This document shows, piece after piece, positions 28,063-36,721 of a DNA stretch of 39,451 nt. How positions within the stretch are numbered: position 1 is the first letter of the stretch; every line of letters starts with the position of its first letter. Below the pieces are notes generated by a model. The model had not been told where the DNA came from, ran no database searches, and saw only the letters and a program-made list of their open reading frames with translations. A program made the position numbers and the translations under genes. The stretch is from an uncultured Treponema sp. (lineage in GTDB: Bacteria > Spirochaetota > Spirochaetia > Treponematales > Treponemataceae): contig CAJOEO010000036.1 in NCBI GenBank assembly GCA_905233535.1, forward strand, positions 1 through 39,451, read 5' to 3'.

Positions 28063-28479
28063 TTATTGCGCAATTTGAACCCAACCGTCCGTAGTAAAAA
28101 AAGAATAGTGATTATGCTTTTTTAAAAGTTCGCCGATAAATAAATTTTTGTCAATATCATTCGGCACAAAAAAACCAACCACGCTCGCGCAATCTTTGAT
28201 TCTTCTGGCGGTGTGTTTTGTCGCTTCCACAAATTGCGTTTTTTCGCCCGCGTTTTCGCACGATTTATCCGCCACAAAATCAATCACGACGAATTTTCCC
28301 TGCTCTTCAAGCGATTTTAATTCGTTTCGCAACGACGCAAGAAACGATTCGTTGTAATTTTCCGCTTCTGCTTCAACTTCGCTCCATTTTACCGTTCGTT
28401 TTTCTGGCAAAAATTCTTCGTTTGTGGATATTTTGTATAGTTTTCCGTTTCGTGCTTCAAATTGCCGTTCTAATTTCAT
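28063..28479 (-). CDS. Hypothetical protein
   Basis: 138-aa ORF with RBS-like AAAGGAG upstream; no recognised family. Confidence 0.5.
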   Translation of the reverse strand: MKLERQFEARNGKLYKISTNEEFLPEKRTVKWSEVEAEAENYNESFLASLRNELKSLEEQGKFVVIDFVADKSCENAGEKTQFVEATKHTARRIKDCASVVGFFVPNDIDKNLFIGELLKKHNHYSFFTTDGWVQIAQ

Positions 28480-28556
28480 TGAATCTCCTTTTACGACAAA
28501 AACAAAAAAACCTCCGCATTTTTTGCAGAGGTTTTCTCTGAATCAAAATTCTTTGT

Positions 28557-29003
28557 TTAATCTGTGAGAATTTTGATGACTTCGGCTTTGTCCTGCGTCT
28601 GCAAAATCTGCGCACGTTTCTCCGCGCTCTTAAACAAAAGGCTTACTTCTGCCAAGAACTGAAGATGCGGTCCAGTTTTGTTGATGGGCGAAAGCGTCAT
28701 AATAAAAATGCGACACGGCTCAGAATCCAATGAATCAAAGTCAACTGGATTATCCGAAATACCAATGCATGCAACCAAATCGGCGACAGTGTCTGTTTTT
28801 CCGTGCGGAATCGCGATGCCATGCTTCATGCCCGTGGACATCTTACGCTCTCGGTCTAGAACACAGTCGCGTGCCACAGCCTTATCGGCTACTTTACCTG
28901 CCTTAATAAGGATGTCCAGCATCTCATCGATAATCTCTTCCTTTGTTGTTCCTTTGAGATGAAGTTCAACCGTGTCAGGTGTGAGTACTGCTCTTAAGTC
29001 CAT
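28557..29003 (-). CDS. PTS EIIA type-2 (fructose/nitrogen PTS) domain protein
   Basis: KMSTGMKHGIAIPHGKTDTV (active-site His region), DPEXP-like DFDSLDSEPCRIFIMTLSP; start MDLRAVLTPD at 29003. Confidence 0.85.
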   Translation of the reverse strand: MDLRAVLTPDTVELHLKGTTKEEIIDEMLDILIKAGKVADKAVARDCVLDRERKMSTGMKHGIAIPHGKTDTVADLVACIGISDNPVDFDSLDSEPCRIFIMTLSPINKTGPHLQFLAEVSLLFKSAEKRAQILQTQDKAEVIKILTD

Positions 29004-29105
29004 ATTGAAAATTGTACGACCCCATAAAACAAAAGTCAAGGAAAAAAATAACAGTTTCTATTCAAAAAAGTGGAGAGATTTGAGTTTTTTTTCTATAATT
29101 TTGTT

Positions 29106-29510
29106 ATGACGATTACAGATAAATTCAATTCTGATATAAAAAAGGCGATTAAATTCGATAGAGCGAACAATGGCGGACGTTACGACGGTGGGCGCGCGTG
29201 CGTTCAAATTGCAAATCTTTTGGAGCGATATTGTCGCGACGTGCCTTCGCTTGCGCGACAAATCGGCGATTATTGGCTGAACACTTATATTCTTGAGTCC
29301 GACGACGTTCAAAATGAGCCGAGCGAAAAAAACGTCGAGCGATTTAGGGCGTTTTATGCGTTTCTTTCGGGCGATGACGATTTTCTTGACGTTCTTTCAA
29401 AAGATGATTGGGAAAATCTGCGCGATTTTGTGGACGACGAGGCGGATTCGCTGGATTTGGATTCTTTGCAAAAAATGATGAGCGTCCTTTTGGAAAAGGG
29501 GGCGTTGTGA
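29106..29510 (+). CDS. Hypothetical protein coupled to radical SAM gene
   Basis: MTITDKFNSDIKKAIKFDRANNGGRYDGG...; TATAAT 6 nt upstream; stop overlaps next start (GTGA). Confidence 0.65.
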   Translation: MTITDKFNSDIKKAIKFDRANNGGRYDGGRACVQIANLLERYCRDVPSLARQIGDYWLNTYILESDDVQNEPSEKNVERFRAFYAFLSGDDDFLDVLSKDDWENLRDFVDDEADSLDLDSLQKMMSVLLEKGAL

Positions 29511-30478
29511 ATTGCCTTGACTGCCCACGATTTTGTGGCGCAGACCGAACAAAATCGGCGGGATTTTGCGGCGAAAAAGACGCGCTTAGAATTGCTTGGG
29601 CGGGACTTCATTTTGGCGAAGAGCCGCTTTTGACGGTGGACGGTGGTTCTGGAACAATTTTTGTTTCGGGCTGCAATTTACGTTGCGCGTTTTGCCAAAA
29701 TTATCAAATCTCGCAGGACGGAATGGGGCGCGAAATTAGCGCGGAAGAATTCGCGGAAATCTGCCTAAAACTGCAAAGCGCGGGCGCGGAAAACATAAAC
29801 ATCGTTACGGGAAGCCATCACGCAAGAAAAATCGCAGACGGTTTGCGCCTTGCGAAAAAACGCGGGCTTTTAATTCCGATTTGCTGGAATTCCAGCGGCT
29901 ACGATTCGATTGAATCTCTGGAGTTTTTGAAAGATTTGGTTTCGATTTATCTTCCAGATTTGAAAACGCTAAACGAAAATCTTTCATCTTCGCTTTTTTC
30001 TGCAAAAGATTATCCTTTGACCGCGAAAAATTCGATTCAATATCTGATAAAAAATTTTCCGCTGAAAATCGAAGAAAAAAACGGAAAAGAAAAAATCGTT
30101 TCGGGCGTGATTGTGCGCCACCTTTTTTTGCCAGGGCGATTTGAGGAAACGGCGGAGGTTTTGGCGTGGCTCAAGGAAAACGCGGACGGAAAAGCAATCG
30201 TTTCGTTGATGTCGCAATATACTCCCGTTCCGTTTTCCGAAGACGAAAAAAAGTTGGAAAAACGGAAAAAATCTCTTTGTGCGATTGAAAATCGTTTAGT
30301 AAACAAAACAGAAGACGCGGATTTGCGCGATTTAATCGACGCTTACGATTTTGAATATCTTTTTTATCAGGATTTGTGCGCCGACACGGAGTGGCTTCCA
30401 GATTTTGAAAAAACGCAGCCGTTTCAAAATAAACTCGCTCGCCCGATTTGGCATTGGAAAACAGGCTTTGTAGATTAA
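29507..30478 (+). CDS. PflA-like/AmmeMemoRadiSam-type radical SAM protein
   Basis: VNCLDCPRFCGADR, FVSGCNLRCAFCQNYQIS (CxxxCxxC), NINIVTGSHH, YLPDLKTLN, SLMSQYTPV; GTG start overlapping previous stop. Confidence 0.85.
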   Translation: MNCLDCPRFCGADRTKSAGFCGEKDALRIAWAGLHFGEEPLLTVDGGSGTIFVSGCNLRCAFCQNYQISQDGMGREISAEEFAEICLKLQSAGAENINIVTGSHHARKIADGLRLAKKRGLLIPICWNSSGYDSIESLEFLKDLVSIYLPDLKTLNENLSSSLFSAKDYPLTAKNSIQYLIKNFPLKIEEKNGKEKIVSGVIVRHLFLPGRFEETAEVLAWLKENADGKAIVSLMSQYTPVPFSEDEKKLEKRKKSLCAIENRLVNKTEDADLRDLIDAYDFEYLFYQDLCADTEWLPDFEKTQPFQNKLARPIWHWKTGFVD

Positions 30479-30486
30479 AAACGCGA

Positions 30487-30516
30487 ACGGTGGTTTCGAC
30501 TTCGCTCAACCACCGT
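30487..30516. repeat. Dispersed palindromic intergenic repeat
   Basis: acggtggtttcgacttcgctcaaccaccgt. Confidence 0.75.
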
Positions 30517-30591
30517 TTCTTTGTGCAACTGTCGAAATCCCCGCGCGTTCGCTGATTCCAAAAGTTATCTGAAAGTTCTACAATTTTCTTT

Positions 30592-30954
30592 ATGCGTTTA
30601 GTAAAACAATTTTTGATAATCGCGTTTGTGTCGTTTTTGGGCGAAGTTTTGTCGCACTTTTTGCCGCTTCCAATTCCCGCCAGCGTTTACGGACTTGTTT
30701 TGATGTTTGCCGCGCTCAAAAGCGGAATCGTCAAAGTGAACGCAGTCAAAGAAGCGTCGTCGTTTTTGCTTGACGCAATGCCGCTGATGTTCGTGCCGCC
30801 CGCCGTCGGAATCTTGTCGAATCTTGATGTCTTAAAGGCGCACTGGTGGCAACTTCTTTTGATTTGCGCAGTTTCCACATTTTTGGTGATGGGCGTTTCT
30901 GGAGTCGTTACGCAGGCGGTGATTCGCTTTTCAAAATCAAGAAAATCAAAATAA
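30592..30954 (+). CDS. lrgA: LrgA/CidA family membrane protein
   Basis: FLGEVLSHFLPLPIPASVYGLVLMFAALKSGIVKV...ASSFLLDAMPLMFVPPAVGIL. Confidence 0.9.
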   Translation: MRLVKQFLIIAFVSFLGEVLSHFLPLPIPASVYGLVLMFAALKSGIVKVNAVKEASSFLLDAMPLMFVPPAVGILSNLDVLKAHWWQLLLICAVSTFLVMGVSGVVTQAVIRFSKSRKSK

Positions 30955-30969
30955 AAATTGGGAAAAATT

Positions 30970-31692
30970 ATGGAAAAAATCATTTTGATTCGCGACGCAT
31001 TTTCAGAATTTGCGTCTTCGTCCGCTTTTTTCGGCACGGTTCTAACGATTTCAACATATTCGCTAGGAAGTTTTTTAAAATCAAAACGCGGCTTGGGCTG
31101 GCTCAATCCGATGCTTTTTTCGATTTTGGCTTCGATTTTTGCAGTTTTGATTTTTAAAATCGACTTAAAAAAATACGCCGACGGAACAAAAATCATCTCG
31201 TATTTTTTAACGCCCGCCACCGTCTGCCTTGCGATTCCGCTCTACGAGCAGTTTCAAAAATTGCGCGATAATTGGCTCGCGGTGATTTTGGGCGTGTTTT
31301 CTGGTTCTTTGACGAGCGTTTTTTTGGTTTTGTGCGGAACGATTTTGTTTTCGCTTTCGCACGCGGAATACGCTTCGCTTCTGCCAAAATCTATTACGAC
31401 GGCGATTGGAATCGTGCTTTCCGAGCAGTACGGCGGAATTGCTGGAATTGCGGTTGGCGCGATTTGCTTTACGGGGATTTTGGGAAATGTATTTTGTGAA
31501 AAGATTTTGCGCGTTTTTCGCGTGAACGACAGCGTTTCAAAAGGAATCGCAATCGGCACATCAAGCCACGCGCTCGGCACAAGTCGCGCCCTTGAAATCG
31601 GCGAAGTGGAAGGCGCGATGAGCGGGCTTTCAATCGCGCTGGCGGGACTTTTGACGGTGATTTTGGCAAGTTTTTTCATCAAGCTCGCGTAA
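30970..31692 (+). CDS. lrgB: LrgB/CidB family membrane protein
   Basis: YFLTPATVCLAIPLYEQFQKLRDNW, LPKSITTAIGIVLSEQYGGIAGIAVGA, GIAIGTSSHALGTSRALEIGEVEGAMSGLSIALAGL. Confidence 0.93.
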   Translation: MEKIILIRDAFSEFASSSAFFGTVLTISTYSLGSFLKSKRGLGWLNPMLFSILASIFAVLIFKIDLKKYADGTKIISYFLTPATVCLAIPLYEQFQKLRDNWLAVILGVFSGSLTSVFLVLCGTILFSLSHAEYASLLPKSITTAIGIVLSEQYGGIAGIAVGAICFTGILGNVFCEKILRVFRVNDSVSKGIAIGTSSHALGTSRALEIGEVEGAMSGLSIALAGLLTVILASFFIKLA

Positions 31693-31709
31693 TCGATTTC
31701 TACAAAAAA

Positions 31710-31733
31710 CGCGGCGATTACAAAACCGCCGCG
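31710..31733. terminator. Hairpin between convergent lrgB and outer-membrane gene
   Basis: cgcggcg-attacaaaac-cgccgcg. Confidence 0.5.
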
Positions 31734-31745
31734 CGAAACGCTCAG

Positions 31746-32432
31746 TCAGCGAGTTCGTCGAATGTTGCCCGTTAAAATGCGCGTTGTTCCTGGCGCGTAA
31801 GTTGAAGACTCGTCCGAAGAAGATTTTGATTGCGCTTTTGGAGTTCTACTTCCAAAGTAATATTTTATGCCGAATGTAAAACAATTTTTCCAAGCACCAT
31901 CATCGAATTCTGCTTTTATATATCCAGAATTATCAATCTTCTTATCATCAAATTCTTCAAAAATATCCCAAATGCCTTTCCAGCCGAGTTTTATTTCAAA
32001 ATCTCTTAGTGCCGCTTGAAAACATATTGAAGGCGAAATATTTGCAGAAGGGTTGTCGCTCCATAGCGAAGAATACACAGGAGCAATAAGTTGAATACCA
32101 AAATTTAAGCCCATTTTCAAATCTCCGATTGAAATCGGAAGAAACGAGCGGTCAAGTTGAATATAAGTTCCTACTCTGTTCACAGATTCTGTGAATTTCT
32201 GATTGTTAAGCGAACTTAAACTATTCGAACTGGAAGAAGAATCGACTTTGTAATGCCCTTCTGCGTCGTGTCCGTCGTACAGAACGCCGTAGCCGAAATG
32301 CAAATTTCCGCTTCCGTGCGACAAGCCGAACGAAACGCCAGTTCCAGAAAAAAAGCTGAATTCAAGTCCCACGGAAAACGCAAAAGGAACAATCAAAAAT
32401 GCCAGCAAAACCGAAAGTATTGTTTTTCTCAT
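31746..32432 (-). CDS. Predicted outer-membrane beta-barrel protein
   Basis: Signal peptide MRKTILSVLLAFLIVPFAFSVG; alternating aromatic strands ending FTFGIKYYFGSR; gcgagg RBS. Confidence 0.65.
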   Translation of the reverse strand: MRKTILSVLLAFLIVPFAFSVGLEFSFFSGTGVSFGLSHGSGNLHFGYGVLYDGHDAEGHYKVDSSSSSNSLSSLNNQKFTESVNRVGTYIQLDRSFLPISIGDLKMGLNFGIQLIAPVYSSLWSDNPSANISPSICFQAALRDFEIKLGWKGIWDIFEEFDDKKIDNSGYIKAEFDDGAWKNCFTFGIKYYFGSRTPKAQSKSSSDESSTYAPGTTRILTGNIRRTR

Positions 32433-32448
32433 ATTTGTTCCTCGCAAA

Positions 32449-32948
32449 TTATTTTTTGAACTGAATAACTTTTGCCCTTACCGTTACTTTGTACTGAACT
32501 TTTCCGCCGACATAATTGTCTGGCGTGCCTTTTGCATTTTCCACAATTTTTTCGACCGTATAAACGGGGTCAAAAATCGAATCTCCGCCCATTTCATACG
32601 CCTGCTGAACCATATTGAAATTTCGGCATTTTGCAATTTTCTGCCTGTTCCCACATACATTTTGTCGCCGTTGTCCGTCTGTCCCAAAAAATTCTCCGCA
32701 GATTCGTAAATGATTCCGTATTTTCCAGAATCGCCAGCAAAATCCCGCGCCTGAGAATCGTAGTACACAAAATCCGACGCTCCTTCCGCCACTCCGATAA
32801 TCGAAAAATCGGAGCGGTCAAGAATCGTGTTCAAAACGATGTGTTCCGATTTGATTTCCGTTGTAACCGCTTGACGATTGATTGTGGAACACGCCATAAC
32901 CGACACCGAAGCCGCCAAAATCGCAGCCGTCTTAAAAAGTTTCTTCAT
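32449..32948 (-). CDS. Treponema-type lipoprotein, single frameshift near 32625-32640
   Basis: MKKLFKTAAILAASVSVMACSTINRQ; after a one-base shift the frame reads RQKIAKCRNFNMVQQAYEMGGDSIFDPVYTVEKIVENAKGTPDNYVGGKVQYKVTVRAKVIQFKK-stop. Confidence 0.75.
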
Positions 32949-33103
32949 AGAAAACTCCCCTGTAATAAAATATAATTACTGTACAAAAAAAAAGTTTTTC
33001 TACAATATATGATTCAATATTTTTGAAAAATGAAATCCCTCTTTCATCGAAAGAAAAATTCAAAGCGACTGCGCATTTTCTTAAAATGTGCTACTATTCC
33101 CGC

Positions 33104-33859
33104 ATGGGAAAAACCTTTGTTTTTGTGAATCAAAAGGGCGGAGTTGGGAAAACCACTTCCGCGATAAATATTGGAGCGTTCATGGCGAAGTCTGGGCGGC
33201 GCGTTTTGCTTGTAGACTTTGATTCGCAGGGAAATATGTCGAGTGGCGTGGGCGTTAGCAAGGAAAAGCCGAACGTTTACGAGTTCATAAACGGTGAAAG
33301 CGATGCTTCTGCCTGCATTCGTCATACAAAATTGGAGAATTTGGACGCAATCGCGTCTTCGATTGATTTTGCGAATGCCGCCGTGGAATTGGCGCGACAC
33401 AACGGAAGCCGCGAGTTTTTTCTGCGCGACGCTTTAAATCCGATTCGTTCTTTGTACGATTACATTTTGATAGATTGTCCGCCGTCGTTGGGGCTTTTGA
33501 CGTTAAACGGGCTTGCAGCAAGCGATTCGATTCTTGTGCCTGTGCAGTGCGAATATTTCGCGCTTGAAGGAATCAAATTGTTGAAGCAAACCGTCGAACA
33601 GGTTCAACAAACCATAAATCCCGCTCTAAAAATCGGTGGAATTTTTTTTACAATGTATTCAAAAACGATTCTTGCGCAAGAAGTCATTTCAAACGTAAAA
33701 AATCGTTTTTCAGACGAAGTTTTTGACACGGTGATTCCGCGAAACGTCCGACTTTCCGAAGCCCCGTCGCACGGACTGCCGATTTGCGCTTACGACCCGA
33801 ATTGCGTTGGCGCAAAAAGTTACAAAAAACTCGCCGAAGAGGTGATGAATCGTGGCTAG
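33104..33859 (+). CDS. parA: ParA/Soj chromosome partitioning ATPase
   Basis: MGKTFVFVNQKGGVGKTTSAINIGAFMA, VLLVDFDSQGNMSSGVG, DYILIDCPPSLGLLTLNGL. Confidence 0.95.
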   Translation: MGKTFVFVNQKGGVGKTTSAINIGAFMAKSGRRVLLVDFDSQGNMSSGVGVSKEKPNVYEFINGESDASACIRHTKLENLDAIASSIDFANAAVELARHNGSREFFLRDALNPIRSLYDYILIDCPPSLGLLTLNGLAASDSILVPVQCEYFALEGIKLLKQTVEQVQQTINPALKIGGIFFTMYSKTILAQEVISNVKNRFSDEVFDTVIPRNVRLSEAPSHGLPICAYDPNCVGAKSYKKLAEEVMNRG

Positions 33860-34817
33860 AAAGTTTGGGCTTGGAGCGGGCGCAAACGCGCTTTGGGACG
33901 ATTCTGCGCCGTCTAAACAAAAATCAGAACAAAAAAAAGAATCTGAATCTTCCAAAGATTTTCAAGTTTCAATTCCGCAAGATTCACAAAACGAAAAAAA
34001 ATTTCCCGCAGGCGTTTCGATTGGCGAAGACGGGCAGCTTTTTGTGGAAATCGAGCGTCTTCGGGCAAATCCTGAGCAACCACGCAAAGATTTCGACGAA
34101 GAAAAACTCGAAGAACTCGCGTCGTCCATAAAAGAACACGGCGTTTTGCAAGCGATTACCGTCGAAGATTCGGGCGACGGATTTTTTTACATAATCACGG
34201 GAGAACGGCGGTCGCGGGCGGCAAAAATTGCGGGTCTTACAAAAATCCCCGCGCAGTTTAGACATTACGACGACAAAAACAAACTCGAAGTCGCGCTTAT
34301 TGAGAATATTCAGCGGGCGGATTTAAACGCGGTGGAAGAAGCGCGAGCGTACCAAAGACTTTTGCAGATTTCTGGACTTTCGCAGGAACAAATTGCGGTG
34401 CGCGTTGGAAAAAGCCGAACGGCTATCGCGAACGCGCTTAGACTTTTAAAATTGCCGTCAGATATGCAAGACGCGCTTGTTTCTGGCGGAATTTCTGCGG
34501 GACACGCGCGCGCGCTTTTATCGGTTCGCGATTTTCACGACCAGCGACTTCTTTTTTCAAAAATCGTCGGGCAATCGATGAGCGTTAGAAAAGCCGAACA
34601 AACCGCCGCCGATTTGAATTCGGGCGCAAGAAAACACACGCAAAATTCGGCTCCCGAAGTACGCGACCCAAATTTGACGGAAATCGAACAAAAATTCATC
34701 GAAGCGTTCGGCACAAAAGTTTCGATTTCTGGCAAGATGGAAAAAGGCACGATTGAGATTTCTTATTTTTCCAAAGAAGACCTCGACCGCCTTTATAAAA
34801 TTGTCATCAAAGACTGA
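33852..34817 (+). CDS. parB: ParB/Spo0J chromosome partitioning protein
   Basis: IERLRANPEQPRKDFDEEKLEELASSIKEHGVLQAITV, ITGERRSRAAKIAGL, ALIENIQRADLNAVEEARAYQRL, HTH VGKSRTAIANALRLLKLP; GTG start overlaps parA stop. Confidence 0.95.
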   Translation: MARKFGLGAGANALWDDSAPSKQKSEQKKESESSKDFQVSIPQDSQNEKKFPAGVSIGEDGQLFVEIERLRANPEQPRKDFDEEKLEELASSIKEHGVLQAITVEDSGDGFFYIITGERRSRAAKIAGLTKIPAQFRHYDDKNKLEVALIENIQRADLNAVEEARAYQRLLQISGLSQEQIAVRVGKSRTAIANALRLLKLPSDMQDALVSGGISAGHARALLSVRDFHDQRLLFSKIVGQSMSVRKAEQTAADLNSGARKHTQNSAPEVRDPNLTEIEQKFIEAFGTKVSISGKMEKGTIEISYFSKEDLDRLYKIVIKD

Positions 34818-34818
34818 A

Positions 34819-34888
34819 GAGATTTCGACTACGCTCAACCGCCGTTTTTTTTCGCACCGTCCACGGTGGTTGAGTCTATCGAAATCTC
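34819..34888. repeat. Two inverted copies of the dispersed palindromic repeat
   Basis: gagatttcgactacgctcaaccgccg ... cggtggttgagtctatcgaaatctc. Confidence 0.75.
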
Positions 34889-34889
34889 C

Positions 34890-35173
34890 GCGTTTTTTCG
34901 CGGTCTTAAAATTTCTAATCCTTCCGTCAAAATTAATTTTCATTCCTTCTAAGACTTCCGCGAAGTGAAAATGCCCGACTAAACGTCCGTGATTTTCTGT
35001 GTCAATTACAGCCGCATAAATTTTTCCCCAAGACCGCACCAAAGAAACAATGCCGGTTTCATTCGTGAAAGATTCTTCGTGAACATCAGGGACAGACAGC
35101 GCGAAAAAAATTCTCGCCGAACACAAAATCGCAATAGCAAGACCGGCAAAAAAAAGATTAGTTTTATTGGCAT
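34890..35173 (-). pseudogene. Small secreted/membrane-anchored hypothetical gene, frameshifted at a homopolymer and truncated by the repeat
   Basis: AGGAGG-aaaa-ATG at 35173; frames join only if the T8 run (35150-35157 region) changes length, giving MPIKLIFF(F)AGLAIAILCSARIFFALSVPDVHEESFTNETGIVSLVRSWGKIYAAVIDTENHGRLVGHFHFAEVLEGMKINFDG. Confidence 0.5.
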
Positions 35174-35199
35174 TTTTCCTCCTTTCAATTCGACTCGAT

Positions 35200-36630
35200 T
35201 TAATTTTGAACGAGCGTTCCGCGAAATGTGCTTCCCAAAAGCGAATCGATTTTTACAGTCGCAAACGTCCCGATTAAATCGGCACTCGCACTAAACGCCA
35301 CTCGCTCGTCCCGCGTTGTGCGCCCAAGCATTTCTGTTTTGTTATCGCGCGTTTGTTTTTCCACAAGCACTTTCACCGTTTCGCCAACGTGTTTTTCCAT
35401 TTCGATTTTTGTCATTTCTTGCTGAAAATCGATGATTTTTTGAAGCCGCGCCTTTTTTTGCGAAATCGGAATCTGCTCCGCCATGCTCGCCGCAGGCGTT
35501 CCTTCTCGCGGATTAAAATAATACATGAACGCGCCTTCAAATCGCGCTTTTTTCATCAAATCGAGCAATTCTTCAACGTCGTCTTCCGTTTCGCCAGGAA
35601 AACCCACCATAACGTCGGTAGTCATCGAAACTGTTGGGATTTTCGCGCGGATTTTTTCGACGAGCGAAAGATAATCATTTTTTGTATAGTGTCGATTCAT
35701 CGCTTTTAAAACGCGGTCGCTTCCGTGCTGAACCGCAAGATGAATGTGTTTGCAAATTACGTCGTTTTTTGAAATCGCGTCGATTACGTCGTCGCCCAAA
35801 TCTTTTGGGTGGCTAGATTCAAAACGAACCCAGCCAATCGTCGATTTCGTTTCTTTCAAATGCACGGCGATTTTTTCAAGAAGATTTGCAAACGTCAAAA
35901 ATTCGCCCGAACCTTTTTTCGTTTCGCCGTGATACGAATTTACGTTCTGCCCCAAAAGCGTGATTTCTCGAACACCGTTTTCTTTCAATTTGTCTAGTTC
36001 CAAAAGAATTTCGTCAAGTGGACGGCTGATTTCGCGCCCGCGTAAATACGGAACGATGCAATATGTGCAGAAATTATTGCAACCGTGCATAATCGGCACG
36101 AACGTTGAAAACGCGCCTTTTTCTGCACTAAACGCGCTAAACGTATACGCCGCATCTTCTTCTACGATTCCGTCGCGCCCGATTTTCGCGCTTTTTCGTG
36201 TCGCGCCCGCCTTAGATTCCACGTCGTCGATTATGTCTTCAAAATGTTCTTTTGCGTAAGTTCCCACAACGTAATCCACCACGGGATAATCGCGTTTTAA
36301 CGATTTTAAAAGACGCTCCGCCATGCACCCCATCACCGCAAGATAAACGGGTTTCGCGCCGTCTTTTACAAAATCCGCGGCAAGCGTAAGCGATTTGTCC
36401 TTCGCGCCTTGTTTTTTCGCCCGAACCGCTTTTAGCCCCGCGTACCAACCAAATCGCCCAAAAATGCGATTTTCCGCGGTCGCTCGCACGGAACAAGTGT
36501 TTATCACGGCAAGGTCGCACGTTTGCGCGCTCTCGGCACGAGTCCAACCACGCGCCAAAAATTTCTGCTCCGCAGCCGCGCTTTCGGCAATGTTCATTTG
36601 GCAACCATAAGTTTCAAAAAAATACGTCAT
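35200..36630 (-). CDS. miaB: tRNA-2-methylthio-N6-dimethylallyladenosine synthase MiaB
   Basis: FFETYGCQMNIAESAA, VMGCMAERL, PIMHGCNNFCTYCIVPYLRGREISRP, HLAVQHGSDRVLKAMNRHYT, C-terminal TRAM-like region. Confidence 0.95.
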   Translation of the reverse strand: MTYFFETYGCQMNIAESAAAEQKFLARGWTRAESAQTCDLAVINTCSVRATAENRIFGRFGWYAGLKAVRAKKQGAKDKSLTLAADFVKDGAKPVYLAVMGCMAERLLKSLKRDYPVVDYVVGTYAKEHFEDIIDDVESKAGATRKSAKIGRDGIVEEDAAYTFSAFSAEKGAFSTFVPIMHGCNNFCTYCIVPYLRGREISRPLDEILLELDKLKENGVREITLLGQNVNSYHGETKKGSGEFLTFANLLEKIAVHLKETKSTIGWVRFESSHPKDLGDDVIDAISKNDVICKHIHLAVQHGSDRVLKAMNRHYTKNDYLSLVEKIRAKIPTVSMTTDVMVGFPGETEDDVEELLDLMKKARFEGAFMYYFNPREGTPAASMAEQIPISQKKARLQKIIDFQQEMTKIEMEKHVGETVKVLVEKQTRDNKTEMLGRTTRDERVAFSASADLIGTFATVKIDSLLGSTFRGTLVQN

Positions 36631-36670
36631 ACAAGAATTTCCATAAATTATTCGATTATTTTAATTTTTT

Positions 36671-36700
36671 GTTGTGGTTTCGACTTCGTTCAACCACCGC
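36671..36700. repeat. Dispersed palindromic intergenic repeat
   Basis: gttgtggtttcgacttcgttcaaccaccgc. Confidence 0.7.
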
Positions 36701-36721
36701 AAAAAAAAGGAAGATTTTGAT

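Noticed and set aside
33104-34817. Canonical parS (TGTTTCACGTGAAACA-like) near parAB
   Set aside because: No convincing match seen by eye within or next to parAB; needs a proper pattern search of the chromosome.
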